Assembly: GCA_002413785.1 (NCBI GenBank)
Contig: DHXR01000042.1
Location: 62,001 to 126,000 of the forward strand
Origin: Mucilaginibacter sp. UBA5151
GTDB lineage: Bacteria; Bacteroidota; Bacteroidia; Sphingobacteriales; Sphingobacteriaceae
Direction: 5' to 3'
Length of the DNA stretch: 64,000 nt
The notes beneath the pieces are model-generated. The model did no database searches and was not told the origin of the DNA. It saw nothing but the letters and a program-made list of their open reading frames with translations. The position numbers were made by a program, and so were the translations under genes. The number at the start of each line of letters is the position of its first letter. Within the stretch, counting starts at the first letter, position 1. Below are positions 24,226-34,091 of the stretch, one piece after another.

Positions 24226-25638
24226 TTATAATATTTCAGGATGATATTTATGTGTTTTTATGATTAATTCGCCGAATAAGGTATTGGCCCAGGCAAACCA
24301 TTTGCGGGTAAAGTCAGTTGCATCATCTTTATTGAACGATTCGTGCATAAAACCGGTGCCTGCATGGGTGTTTTTTAACCACTGAAGGCATTTAATTATC
24401 TCGGTTTTGTCGGTTGATGTCAGCGCACGCATAATAATGCTCATTGGCCAGATATAGTTTAAACCAACATGCGGGCCGCCTGTACCCTCCGCTGCTTTTC
24501 CTTTAAAAAAGTAGGGATTAGCGCTGCTTAACACCATCCGGCGGGTATTCTGGTAAACCGGGTCGTGCAGCGACATGGCACCCAGGTAGGGTAAGGCCAG
24601 TAAACTGGGCACGTTGGCATCATCCATAAACAACTGGTTGCCAAAGCCGTCAACCTCATAAGCCAATACTTTGCCATGAACAGGATGGACAGCCGTCGCA
24701 TATTTTTGCAGGGCATTATGCACTTCTGTGGCTAATTCGGTACATGCATTGGCAGTTACCTTGTTTTTTCCAATAAGCGAATACATTTCAGCCAGCTGTT
24801 TTAAACTAACTACCGCAAAATAATTGGATGGAACAAGGAAAGGAAAAATGGTAGCGTCATCGGAGGGCCTGAAAATAGAACAAATTAAACCAACAGGCTT
24901 AACCGGGTTACCATAGCCGCCATTTGGCGCGGTATCACTGGCTACTTCGGTCTGCCTTTGAAAGTGGTAAGGCCCCTGCCCATTTTTGCGCTGTTGTTCT
25001 TTGAAAGTAGCCACGATTAGTTTACCGGCCTTTTGCCAGTTGTTATCAAAAAAGCTGCTGTCGCCGCTGGTTTTCCAGTAGTGATAGGCCAGCAGGATGG
25101 GGTAACATAAAGAGTCGACCTCCCATTTGCGTTCGTGCAGTTCGGGCTTCATGGTGGTGCGGTCACTATCCCATTCGCTTCCGGTTGGTCCGGCGTTAAA
25201 TGCATTGGCATAAGGGTCAATTAACACACAGGCAGCTTGGCGGTTAAGCACCCCTTTTACTAAATTCCTTAACTGCGAATCATCTTTAACCAATGGCAAA
25301 TACGGCCAAACCTGTGCCGATGAATCGCGCATCCACATAGCATTGATATCACCGGTAATTACAAAGGTGTCCGGCCTGCCATCTTTTATGGTATAATTAA
25401 CCGTGGTATCGAGTGTATTGGGATAGCAGTTTTCAAACAGCCAGGCCAGTTCAGGATCTTTGATATCCGCTTTTACATTTTTGATAGTTGCCTCAACGGC
25501 CTTGCTCGTAAATTTGCGGTCAGATGGTTTTGGGCGATGGCTTTCAAAACTATTTATGAACCAGGCTGGTTTTAAACCTATGCCTAAACCGGCAGTAGTT
25601 ACAGTATTTAGTTTTATAAAATGACGGCGTGAAAGCAT
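24226..25638 (-). CDS. Glycoside hydrolase family 125 (exo-alpha-1,6-mannosidase-like), Tat-exported
   Basis: This protein has 470 residues from the ATG at 25638. The start MLSRRHFIKLNTVTTAGLGI is a twin-arginine signal. The body carries GH125 (DUF1237) blocks: ITGDINAMWMRDSSAQVWPYL, later ANVPSLLALPYLG and GGPHVGLNYIWPMSIIMRAL. The family removes terminal alpha-1,6-mannose from glycans. The 58 codons further upstream that keep the frame open are encoded by a repeat hairpin (25742-25853) and are rejected. No SusCD-type partners are nearby. Confidence 0.87.
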   Translation of the reverse strand: MLSRRHFIKLNTVTTAGLGIGLKPAWFINSFESHRPKPSDRKFTSKAVEATIKNVKADIKDPELAWLFENCYPNTLDTTVNYTIKDGRPDTFVITGDINAMWMRDSSAQVWPYLPLVKDDSQLRNLVKGVLNRQAACVLIDPYANAFNAGPTGSEWDSDRTTMKPELHERKWEVDSLCYPILLAYHYWKTSGDSSFFDNNWQKAGKLIVATFKEQQRKNGQGPYHFQRQTEVASDTAPNGGYGNPVKPVGLICSIFRPSDDATIFPFLVPSNYFAVVSLKQLAEMYSLIGKNKVTANACTELATEVHNALQKYATAVHPVHGKVLAYEVDGFGNQLFMDDANVPSLLALPYLGAMSLHDPVYQNTRRMVLSSANPYFFKGKAAEGTGGPHVGLNYIWPMSIIMRALTSTDKTEIIKCLQWLKNTHAGTGFMHESFNKDDATDFTRKWFAWANTLFGELIIKTHKYHPEIL

Positions 25639-25741
25639 AGCTGTTTTATTGTTAGGGCATAAAAGTAAAAAAGCCTTTCGGAAATCCGAAAGACCGCATA
25701 AATATATTATTATCCATATTCCAAACCCCGTAGGGGTTAAA

Positions 25742-25853
25742 CGTTTGTAGAAAATAAACAAACAAATTAAGTTTGCCACGTTAGTGGCTACCCAATCGCA
25801 AAGGGTAGCCACTAACGTGGCAAAAAAATGATGGTGTTGAATTTCTACAAACG
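25742..25853. repeat. Nested inverted repeat with a perfect 22-bp stem
   Basis: TTTGCCACGTTAGTGGCTAC plus CC (25772-25793) pairs perfectly with 25803-25824 around a 9-base loop. An outer pair CGTTTGTAGAAA (25742) and TTTCTACAAACG (25842) encloses it. This has the build of a non-coding mobile hairpin. The region 25639-26119 between the two flanking genes holds only this element, small CCCC/GGGG palindromes and the MITE at 25871. Confidence 0.85.
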
Positions 25854-25870
25854 GGTAGCCCCTAAAGGGG

Positions 25871-26015
25871 CAATGGCATTATGTTAAGAGATTTTTCATT
25901 GCTTTTACCCTCTTTATCGCGTAGCGAAAGAGAGGGTGGATAAGCGTAGCGAAGTCCGGGTGAGTAAACGGAGCGCGTTTATTACCGTTATTTGTGCCTT
26001 AACTTAATGACATTG
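25871..26015. mobile_element. Second copy of the CAATGTCATTAAG MITE family (145 bp)
   Basis: The left end CAATGGCATTATGTTAAG and right end CTTAACTTAATGACATTG match the ends of the MITE at 13445-13695, with two changes on the left. The interior keeps one arm only (ACCCTCTTT...AGAGAGGGTGG...GGGTGAGTAA). The flanks CCTAAAGGGG and CCTCAGGGGG are similar but not identical, so any target duplication has decayed. Confidence 0.7.
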
Positions 26016-26119
26016 CACCTCAGGGGGCATAATACGCAACATCATTTTTACGACTTAGAAACCCGTAACACCTATTGAGGGAGCGTCAATGAGTACCTTC
26101 GCATTTTAGAGGGGCCGGC

Positions 26120-27364
26120 TTATGCTATCTCCAGTTTATTCTCTTTATAATAACCCGCCTTTAGCTTTTCAGCCATTTCGCTGTAAGCATCAAGCGTGCG
26201 TTGCACATCTTCCAAACTATGCGCCGCGGTCGGGATCAAACGTAAAAGGATCAATCCTTTAGGGATAACCGGGTAAATTACTATCGAACAAAAAATACCA
26301 TAGTTTTCGCGCAGGTCACGGGTAAGTGCGGTAGCTTCTTGTAGTTCGCCTTCCAAAAACACCGGGGTAACCATGGTATTGGTAACGCCGATATTAAATC
26401 CGCGTTCTTTGAGGCCGCTTTGTAAAGCATTGGCAATTTGCCAAAGCTTTTCCCGCAGTTCGGGTTTTGTTCTTAGCAGCTCCAAACGTTTTTTTGCCCC
26501 AATTACCATAGGCATGGGAAGCGCTTTGGCAAATATCTGCGACCGCATATTGTAGCGCAGGTAATCAACAATTTCTTTGGTGGAGGCTACAAACGCGCCA
26601 ATACCGGCCATTGATTTAGCGAAAGTGGCAAAATAAATATCAACGCCGTCAACGCAATCCTGTTCTTCGTGGGTACCGGCACCGGTTTTGCCCATGGTGC
26701 CAAAACCGTGTGCATCATCAACCAAAATGCGGAAGTTGAATTTATCTTTTAAGGCGATGATCTCTTTCAGTTTACCCTGCGCACCCGACATGCCAAAAAC
26801 ACCTTCGGTAATCAGCAAAATGCCGCCGCCAGTTGTTTCGGCTAATTTTGTGGCACGCTCCAGCTGTTTTTCGCAGCTTTCAAGGTCGTTATGCTGATAG
26901 ACATAACGTTTGCCAATATGCAGCCTTAAGCCGTCAATAATGCAGGCATGAGCTTCGGCATCATAAACGATAACGTCATTACGGTCAACCAGCGTATCAA
27001 TAATCGACAGCATGCCCTGGTAGCCATAATTAAGCAAATAGGCGTCTTCTTTACCAACAAATGCGGCAAGGTCGTTTTCAAGTTCTTCATGGTGCCTGGT
27101 ATTGCCGGACATCATGCGTGCACCCATAGGGTAAGCCATGCCATAATCTGCCGCCCCTTTTGCGTCGGCTTCTCTAACTTCGGGGTGGTTGGCTAAACCG
27201 AGGTAGTTGTTCAGGCTCCAAACCAAATGCTCTTTGCCGTTAAATTGCATGTGCGGACCAATTTCACCTTCAAGCTTAGGGTAGGAGAAATAGCCATGCG
27301 ACCACTTTTGGTGCTGGCCCAGCGGCCCACCCATGTTTTTCGATATCTTATCAAATATGTCCAA
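26120..27364 (-). CDS. Alpha-oxoamine synthase family PLP-dependent enzyme
   Basis: This 414-residue fold-type-I PLP enzyme has NNYLGLANHP near residue 52, DAEAHACIIDG (ring-stacking His), ILVDDAHGFGTMG (Asp to the pyridine nitrogen) and FATFAKSMAG with the Schiff-base lysine. These are the marks of the alpha-oxoamine synthase family (serine palmitoyltransferase, AKB ligase, BioF). In Bacteroidota such enzymes start sphingolipid or sulfonolipid synthesis, so a serine palmitoyltransferase-like role is plausible but not proven. It lies downstream of ftsZ on the same strand with a 157-bp gap holding ATGAACCATC spacer repeats. Confidence 0.82.
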   Translation of the reverse strand: MDIFDKISKNMGGPLGQHQKWSHGYFSYPKLEGEIGPHMQFNGKEHLVWSLNNYLGLANHPEVREADAKGAADYGMAYPMGARMMSGNTRHHEELENDLAAFVGKEDAYLLNYGYQGMLSIIDTLVDRNDVIVYDAEAHACIIDGLRLHIGKRYVYQHNDLESCEKQLERATKLAETTGGGILLITEGVFGMSGAQGKLKEIIALKDKFNFRILVDDAHGFGTMGKTGAGTHEEQDCVDGVDIYFATFAKSMAGIGAFVASTKEIVDYLRYNMRSQIFAKALPMPMVIGAKKRLELLRTKPELREKLWQIANALQSGLKERGFNIGVTNTMVTPVFLEGELQEATALTRDLRENYGIFCSIVIYPVIPKGLILLRLIPTAAHSLEDVQRTLDAYSEMAEKLKAGYYKENKLEIA

Positions 27365-27521
27365 AATGGTATTGTATTATAATTAAAGCACAAATATAGC
27401 CCTTAAATCGTTTAGGAACAATTGTTATAACTTTTTATAATAGGCTATAAAGAGGAGTTCATAGTTGATGGTTCATAGTTCATGGCCGAAATTTCTTTTA
27501 CTATGAACCATCAACTATGAA

Positions 27522-29120
27522 CTAATCTACATTATCATGCAGGAATGAATTATTGGTACGGATATCCGTTTTACCTTCATCATCAGGCATCAAAGAGAAT
27601 CTGGACACATGACTTTCATTTGAAGCCGGGGTTTGCTGAAGGGCGATTTCCTTGCGTTTATAAGCCGGAATATTCTCCATTTCCTGCAAATTACCGCTGC
27701 GTAATTTCATGCTCAGGTCTTTTAACCGCATGATACGTTCGCGCGATTTCCGCAACTGATCCTCAATGGATTCGTCGGTTTTATGGTCATCGGCGCCAAC
27801 GACAATTTCGGGCTCTTTTTCAGGCTCGGGTTGCTTTTGTTCTTTGACAGGTTCGATACCTACTACCGGTTCTTTTATCGTAAAAATCATCTCGGGAATT
27901 TCCGATGACTGATTTTCATTTGTAACCGGCTCTTCGGTTAATAAATTATGTTTTATAACCGCAGGCTCTTCGGCGCGCGGGGCAAACAGATCAAATAAGC
28001 CGGTTTGTTTTGGTTCTTCCTTATGATGTTTTAAATAAGGCTCGGCAATAGCATTCGCTTTTACGGGGTTGATGAATTCGTTTACCGGCTTAACTAAAGG
28101 AGGGGTATCGGAACCAAGCGAGTAAATTTTCTTTTCATTAACCTTTTCCTTTTCGCGTTCGTCCTTGGTTTGGAAACCGGTTGCAATAATGGTCACAGAC
28201 AGTTTATCGCCGAGGTTTTCGTCGATGCAATTACCCCAGATCAGGTCGGTGGTAAGGCCGGCTTCATCCATAATAAAATCGGTAATAATACTGATCTCGT
28301 CCATGGTTACTTCTTTAGCACCCGAACTGATATTTAAAAGGATATACCTTGCACCCTGAATTTCATTATCTTTTAACAGGGGAGACAGCAAAGCTCCCTC
28401 CACGGCCTTTTTGGCCCTGTTTTCGCCTTCACATGCCGAGCTACCCATAATGGAAACGCCGCTGTCCTTCATTACAGTGCGTACGTCCTTAAAGTCAACG
28501 TTTACATAACCCGGAAGTGTTATGATCTCTGCAATACCTTTTGCAGCAGTTGTTAAAATATTATCGGCCTGGGCAAAAGCAGAACCTAATGTAAGGTTAC
28601 CGAATATCTCGCGCAGCCTGTCGTTTGAAATCACCAAAAAGGAATCGACATATTTTTTCAGTTCTTCCATCCCGGCATCGGCCTGCATTTTACGGCGCTT
28701 GCCTTCAAATGCAAACGGGGTAGTAATAATGCCTACGGTTAAAATATCCATTTCGCGGGCGGCTTTGGCGATGATAGGGCTTGCGCCGGTACCTGTACCG
28801 CCACCCATACCAGCTGTAATGAACAGCATTTTGGTATTGGTGCCAAGCATTTGTTTTATGTCATCAATATTTTCGATCGCGGAGTTTTTACCAACTTCGG
28901 GGATTGAACCCGCACCCATGCCTTCAGTAAGGCTTGCGCCAAGCTGTACTTTGTTGGGGATAGGACTTAGCTCCAAAGCCTGGGCATCCGTATTGCAAAT
29001 AATAAAATCAACACCGGTAATACCTTGCCTGTACATGTGGTTTACCGCGTTACCCCCACCGCCGCCAACACCAATTACCTTGATGATGGACGACTTTTCT
29101 TTTAACATCTCAAACTGCAT
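27522..29120 (-). CDS. ftsZ: Cell division GTPase FtsZ
   Basis: This 532-residue protein has GVGGGGGNAVNHM (phosphate loop) and the tubulin signature GMGGGTGTGASP, then TLPGYVNVDFKDV. It polymerises at mid-cell and recruits the divisome. The C-terminal 190 residues are a long acidic linker rich in E, P and Q, ending NNSFLHDNVD in place of the usual proteobacterial peptide. Such long tails are usual in Sphingobacteriaceae. It is the last gene of the dcw cluster, 125 bp after ftsA. Confidence 0.97.
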   Translation of the reverse strand: MQFEMLKEKSSIIKVIGVGGGGGNAVNHMYRQGITGVDFIICNTDAQALELSPIPNKVQLGASLTEGMGAGSIPEVGKNSAIENIDDIKQMLGTNTKMLFITAGMGGGTGTGASPIIAKAAREMDILTVGIITTPFAFEGKRRKMQADAGMEELKKYVDSFLVISNDRLREIFGNLTLGSAFAQADNILTTAAKGIAEIITLPGYVNVDFKDVRTVMKDSGVSIMGSSACEGENRAKKAVEGALLSPLLKDNEIQGARYILLNISSGAKEVTMDEISIITDFIMDEAGLTTDLIWGNCIDENLGDKLSVTIIATGFQTKDEREKEKVNEKKIYSLGSDTPPLVKPVNEFINPVKANAIAEPYLKHHKEEPKQTGLFDLFAPRAEEPAVIKHNLLTEEPVTNENQSSEIPEMIFTIKEPVVGIEPVKEQKQPEPEKEPEIVVGADDHKTDESIEDQLRKSRERIMRLKDLSMKLRSGNLQEMENIPAYKRKEIALQQTPASNESHVSRFSLMPDDEGKTDIRTNNSFLHDNVD

Positions 29121-29245
29121 AATCCTTGTTTTTCAGTTATATGTAATTGACGATTAACATAATTTCTCTAATGTAATAATAAGACTTTTTCCACAAGCTT
29201 TATCCACATTTGTGAATATGTGGAAAGATTGGAAATTGTGAATAA

Positions 29246-30589
29246 TTATTTCAAAAAGTCCGCATCCGGGATATCATCTTTCATGAATTTCATCCCGCCT
29301 TCCAATAATTTACTTAATAAACCAAGCTTTTTATCACCGGCGGGTTTCGTTTTTCCAACCTTAACTTCTGCCGGGGCCTGCACTGTATCATTGTATTCCA
29401 TTTTCTGAATACCCTTTATCAGCAAGCCTATACCTGTTGCGAATGTAGGGCTTTGCAACTCCTCATAAATATTTTTGGGGAGCACCTCATTTTTCGCCAG
29501 ATGCTCATTCGGAAAGCCAACCCGGCAATCGAGCCCGGTAACATACTCAACCAACTGCGAAAGGTGTTTTAACTGCGCCCCGCCACCGGTGATCACTATA
29601 CCGGCGATCAGCTTTTTTTCGTACCCGGAAGATTTGATCTCGTAGTACACATGTTCCACTATTTCCTCCATGCGTGCCTGTATCACAAATGCGAGGTTTT
29701 TTACCGATATCTCCTTTGGTTCGCGGCCCCGTAAGCCCGGTACGCAAACAATCTCATTTTCCTTATTTTCTTCGGCCAGCGCTGATCCGAAACGTACTTT
29801 TAACTGTTCAGCTATGTTCCGCATTACCGAACAGCCTTCACGGATATCTTCGGTCACGCTGTTTCCCCCGAAAGGGATAACCGAAGTATGCCGGATGATT
29901 CCCTCATGGAAAATAGCCACATCGGTTGTACCACCGCCTATATCCACCAAAACCACACCCGCTTCTTTTTCCTCATCGCTTAACACCGACTCTGAGGAGG
30001 CAAGCGGTTCAAGGATCAGTTCCTGGCTCTCTAACCCGGCTTTATTTACACATTTAACAATGTTTTTAATGGCCGTAACCTGCCCGGAAATGATATGAAA
30101 ATTGGCTTCAAGCCTTACCCCTGCCATGCCTATCGGATCTTTTATACCCGGTTCATTATCGACAGTAAATTCCTGAGGCAAAACATGGATGATCTCCTCG
30201 CCCGGAGGCATTACCAGGTTATACATATCCTCTATCAATTTATCGATATCCTTTCGTGAAATCTCCGACTGGATGTCGCGCCTTGTTATTAATCCGCGGT
30301 GCTGCAGGCTTTTAATATGCTGTCCGGCTATACCCACATTCACCACCCTGATCTCTACATTTGACTGCGTACCGGCAACATCAACCGCCTGGCTGATCCC
30401 CTGAACGGTTTTATCAATATTTGCAACCATCCCGCGCGTTACACCCGACGACTCGGCCTTGCCTATCCCCAACACTTCTATCTTCCCGTTTTTGCTCCTG
30501 CGCCCAACAATGGCGCATATTTTTGTAGTTCCGATGTCCAATCCTACTACGATTGGTGAACTTTTTTCCTGAGTTGAGCTTTTGTCCAT
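29246..30589 (-). CDS. ftsA: Actin-like division protein FtsA
   Basis: This 447-residue protein has the actin-fold ATPase motifs VVGLDIGTTKICAIVGR (phosphate 1), VVLVDIGGGTTDVAIF (phosphate 2) and AGIVITGGGAQLKHL (adenosine). It anchors FtsZ filaments to the membrane. The extreme C-terminus (LLEGGMKFMKDDIPDADFLK) may hold the amphipathic membrane helix followed by a short acidic extension. One base separates it from ftsQ. Confidence 0.96.
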   Translation of the reverse strand: MDKSSTQEKSSPIVVGLDIGTTKICAIVGRRSKNGKIEVLGIGKAESSGVTRGMVANIDKTVQGISQAVDVAGTQSNVEIRVVNVGIAGQHIKSLQHRGLITRRDIQSEISRKDIDKLIEDMYNLVMPPGEEIIHVLPQEFTVDNEPGIKDPIGMAGVRLEANFHIISGQVTAIKNIVKCVNKAGLESQELILEPLASSESVLSDEEKEAGVVLVDIGGGTTDVAIFHEGIIRHTSVIPFGGNSVTEDIREGCSVMRNIAEQLKVRFGSALAEENKENEIVCVPGLRGREPKEISVKNLAFVIQARMEEIVEHVYYEIKSSGYEKKLIAGIVITGGGAQLKHLSQLVEYVTGLDCRVGFPNEHLAKNEVLPKNIYEELQSPTFATGIGLLIKGIQKMEYNDTVQAPAEVKVGKTKPAGDKKLGLLSKLLEGGMKFMKDDIPDADFLK

Positions 30590-30590
30590 A

Positions 30591-31451
30591 TTATTTCCTT
30601 ATTAGAGATGTATCCTTTTTTAATGCTGTTGAATCCCGGCTTACTTTTTTTGAAGACAAGGAATCCTTTTTTATATTTTCATTCTTTACGCCAATAACCT
30701 GGTTGGCATATTTAATATTGATCAGTTTGTATGCTTCCCAGCCCACCCGTGGCAGCGCCTTTTTATAAAAAACCAGCAGGTTGTGAAATTTGACGTCTAA
30801 TGAATCGGCATTCCCCAGCAATATCCGGTTGTTCCCAACACGCGGTATCAATTCAATTTCATGTTCCCTATTCACATATATCTGTGCTATCTGTGCGTCC
30901 CAAAGCGAATCTTTCCTGATATAATCGACGGTCTTAAACAATTCCATGGCAATGGCGGTGTGCAGGGTATCAACGCGGTTGGCAAAAAGCTCATCGATAT
31001 ACCCATTGGCAACCAGCACCCTTGCCGTAAAGTTTGCCGACAGCGGCATCTTTAAGCCATGCTGATCCACGTAAAAATCCTGGTCGAAACGGTTCATTAC
31101 CCTCAAAACCGGCTGCCGCTGACTGATCTCAATGGTTATTATACCATCCATATCGGCATAAACTTTTGCATATTCAATAAAAGGGTTTGCCTTTAACTTA
31201 TTTTGCAAGTCGTGTAAATTAATACGCTCCATTTTGTGCCCGATAAGCGCGTGGCTGTGTATTTGTAAAATATCATCCACCTCGTCCCTGTCAATAAAAT
31301 ACTGGTTACCAGGTATGTAAACTTTTACGTCCTTACAAAGCACCTCGGCTTTTTTTGTTTCAATAAAACTCATCAGCACAATCAGTCCACCCAGGCTGAC
31401 CGCCCAGGCAAACCCGATTAACAGGTATTGCCATATTCGCTTTTTAAACAT
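30591..31451 (-). CDS. ftsQ: Cell division protein FtsQ
   Basis: This 286-residue bitopic protein has a single membrane helix at about residues 9-29 (YLLIGFAWAVSLGGLIVLMS) and then a POTRA-like periplasmic domain (YIPGNQYFIDRDEVDDILQI, NPFIEYAKVYADMDGIITIE). FtsQ links cytoplasmic and periplasmic divisome parts with FtsL and FtsB. Its start overlaps murC by 8 bp. Confidence 0.92.
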   Translation of the reverse strand: MFKKRIWQYLLIGFAWAVSLGGLIVLMSFIETKKAEVLCKDVKVYIPGNQYFIDRDEVDDILQIHSHALIGHKMERINLHDLQNKLKANPFIEYAKVYADMDGIITIEISQRQPVLRVMNRFDQDFYVDQHGLKMPLSANFTARVLVANGYIDELFANRVDTLHTAIAMELFKTVDYIRKDSLWDAQIAQIYVNREHEIELIPRVGNNRILLGNADSLDVKFHNLLVFYKKALPRVGWEAYKLINIKYANQVIGVKNENIKKDSLSSKKVSRDSTALKKDTSLIRK

Positions 31452-32799
31452 CCTGTAATACGTGTTTTAAAGGTTGTATCAACTGGTCAATATCTCCTGC
31501 ACCTACGGTTAAAAGCAGTTCAGGGCGCTCGTCTTTCACAATATCTATTGCCTCCTGCTTCCCGCTCCGGCGTTTATTTTTCAATTTCATACGATCAAGT
31601 ATCATATCGGCACTTACCCCTTCAATCGGTAATTCACGGGCAGGATAAATGTCGAGCATGATGAGTTCATCTGTCAGGTCAAGCGCTTCAGCAAAACCAT
31701 CGGCAAAATCACGGGTACGTGTAAATAGATGCGGCTGAAAAATTGTAGTAAGTTTTTTATCGGGATATAATCTTTTAACCGACCTTATACAGGCTTTTAA
31801 TTCCTCCGGATGATGGGCATAGTCATCAATATAAACCTGGTGATCGTTTTTGATGATATACTCAAAACGGCGTTTCACCCCTTTAAATGAGCCTAATGCA
31901 CTTTTTATCGCATCCGCCTCTACATTTAACAGTAAGGTTGCCTCAATGGCTGCCACGGCGTTTTCAATATTATGCAAACCTGCAATACCCAATTTTATAT
32001 TAACGATGGAGGTGCTGCTATTTTTAAAATCAAAATAAAAGTCGCCATTTTCAATCCTGATGTTCGATGCGCTTGCATCCGCGTCTGCATCAACCGAGTA
32101 TGTAAAACCGGTTTCTAAAGGCAAACCTATACGATGGATTAGTTTACCCCCGGGTTTTATTTGGGAAGCAAACAGTTTAAAGGAATCGGTAAGGTGCCGG
32201 TGATCACCGTAAATATCGAGGTGATCAGCATCCATTGAGGTAATGATGGCAATATCAGGGTATAGTGTAAGAAATGAACGGTCGTACTCATCAGCCTCAA
32301 CTACCACAATATTGTTTTTACCATACAATACATTGCTTTGATAATTGGATGAAATACCACCCAGGAATGCTGAACAATCCTTGCCTGAATCTTTTAGAAT
32401 ATGGGCCACCATGCTGGATGTTGTGGTTTTGCCGTGCGTACCAGCCACCGCAACGGTAAACATCCCTTTGCTGATAATGCCCAGTACCTGCGACCTCTTA
32501 AAGAGTTCAAAGTCTTTATCGCGGAAAAAGTTTAATATCGCTGAATCTTTAGGGATAGCTGGTGTATAAATGATCAGTGTACCCGGATCCGGCGTACGGA
32601 AACCCAGTGGTATCCATTCTTCACGGTCATCAAAAATAACCGGAATCCCTTCCCTGTGCAGTTCATTGGTTAAGTCGGTTGATGTTTTATCATAACCGCA
32701 AACAACACAACCTGAATGATGAAAATAACGGGCCAGGCCACTCATACCAATGCCCCCGATACCGATCAGATAAACCTGTTTTATGTTGTTTAATTCCAT
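31444..32799 (-). CDS. murC: UDP-N-acetylmuramate--L-alanine ligase
   Basis: This 451-residue Mur ligase has an N-terminal Rossmann-like part (VYLIGIGGIGMSGLARYFH), the ATP loop AVAGTHGKTTTSSMVAHIL and the central FLGGISSNYQSNVL. It adds the first amino acid, L-Ala, to UDP-MurNAc. It is followed by ftsQ with overlap and preceded by a 143-bp gap to murG that holds two GATTTCACCGATT motifs and ATGAACTATGAACC repeats. Confidence 0.96.
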   Translation of the reverse strand: MELNNIKQVYLIGIGGIGMSGLARYFHHSGCVVCGYDKTSTDLTNELHREGIPVIFDDREEWIPLGFRTPDPGTLIIYTPAIPKDSAILNFFRDKDFELFKRSQVLGIISKGMFTVAVAGTHGKTTTSSMVAHILKDSGKDCSAFLGGISSNYQSNVLYGKNNIVVVEADEYDRSFLTLYPDIAIITSMDADHLDIYGDHRHLTDSFKLFASQIKPGGKLIHRIGLPLETGFTYSVDADADASASNIRIENGDFYFDFKNSSTSIVNIKLGIAGLHNIENAVAAIEATLLLNVEADAIKSALGSFKGVKRRFEYIIKNDHQVYIDDYAHHPEELKACIRSVKRLYPDKKLTTIFQPHLFTRTRDFADGFAEALDLTDELIMLDIYPARELPIEGVSADMILDRMKLKNKRRSGKQEAIDIVKDERPELLLTVGAGDIDQLIQPLKHVLQDV

Positions 32800-32942
32800 T
32801 TTTTTTTTGATTTCACCGATTGTTTTTAAATTTCACCGATTTTACTTTGTTAATGATCATCCGTCCGTCTACAGCATTCGCTATTCACCTTTCTGCTTTC
32901 GCCTTTCAGCTTTTACCTCTTTCTACTATGAACTATGAACCT

Positions 32943-34046
32943 TCAGCTACGAACCATTTTCATAACCTCTTTTGCAATAACTTCATCGGCATCAGGCATA
33001 GCCATTTTACCTATATTCACGCTCAATCTTTTTTGCATTTCCATATCATTTAAAAGCTCCAGCGCTTTATCCACCAGGTTTGTTCCGGCATCCCTGTCGG
33101 CCACAAATAACGCTGCATTTTCCTCTACCAGCGCCAGTGCATTTTTGGTTTGATGATCTTCTGCAACATTTGGCGAAGGCACCAGCAGCACCGGCTTTTT
33201 AATAACGCATAACTCTGCGATAGTTCCCGCCCCGGCCCTTGATATAATAATGTCTGCCGCCGCGTAGGCCAGGTCCATCCGGTGCAAAAACTCCTTGATC
33301 TTTATGTCAGGATGATGATCTTCGCCCAGCTTTTCAATGATCCCTTTGTAATAAACCTTACCGGTTTGCCATATAATTTGCACATCGGCAGCGATAATTT
33401 TATCCAACCCCGCCATAATGCTGTTATTTAGTGTCCGTGCGCCCAGGCTTCCCCCTATAACAAGTATCGTTTTTTTGAACGCCGACAGTTTATACAATTC
33501 GAGCGCCTGCATGTGCTTACCGGCTATGTTAACTGACTCCTTCCGGATAGGGTTGCCTGTTTTTATGATCTTTTGAAACGAAAAAAAACGGTTCATACCA
33601 TCAAAGGCAACACATATTTTTCTGGCTTTTTTTCCAAGCCATTTATTGGTGATACCCGCATAAGAATTTTGTTCCTGTATTAAATAAGGAATATCCTTTA
33701 ACGATGCCGCATATAATAATGGACCTGATGCATATCCGCCAACTCCAACTGCTGCATCGGGTTTAAAATCTTTTATTATTTGAAGGGACTTTCTTACACT
33801 CAGTATCAATTTAACCGGAAACATCACATTTTTCCACAATGATTTACGCTGAATTCCCTGTATATCCAAACCTATGATCTTGTAACCCGCAGCCGGAACT
33901 TTTTCCATTTCCATACGGCCATTAGCGCCAACAAATAATATTTCGGTAGCAGGATCAAGCTTTTTTAAAGCATTGGCAATAGCAATTGCCGGAAAGATAT
34001 GCCCTCCGGTCCCCCCGCCGCTGATTATGATTTTCTTTGATTTCAC
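32943..34046 (-). CDS. murG: Undecaprenyl-PP-MurNAc-pentapeptide GlcNAc transferase
   Basis: This 367-residue GT28 enzyme starts ISGGGTGGHIFPAIAIANAL, the MurG glycine-rich loop. It ends with the UDP-GlcNAc site region IISRAGAGTIAELCVIKKPVLLVPSP. It makes lipid II from lipid I on the inner face of the membrane. It is downstream of ftsW by 45 bp. Confidence 0.96.
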   Translation of the reverse strand: MKSKKIIISGGGTGGHIFPAIAIANALKKLDPATEILFVGANGRMEMEKVPAAGYKIIGLDIQGIQRKSLWKNVMFPVKLILSVRKSLQIIKDFKPDAAVGVGGYASGPLLYAASLKDIPYLIQEQNSYAGITNKWLGKKARKICVAFDGMNRFFSFQKIIKTGNPIRKESVNIAGKHMQALELYKLSAFKKTILVIGGSLGARTLNNSIMAGLDKIIAADVQIIWQTGKVYYKGIIEKLGEDHHPDIKIKEFLHRMDLAYAAADIIISRAGAGTIAELCVIKKPVLLVPSPNVAEDHQTKNALALVEENAALFVADRDAGTNLVDKALELLNDMEMQKRLSVNIGKMAMPDADEVIAKEVMKMVRS

Positions 34047-34091
34047 CGATTATTAATTTATGATTTCACCGATTTATTTTGTCTATAGACT

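Noticed and set aside
25639..25812. 58-codon N-terminal extension of the GH125 gene
   Set aside because: The extension is coded by the nested hairpin repeat, and a proper Tat signal starts at 25638.
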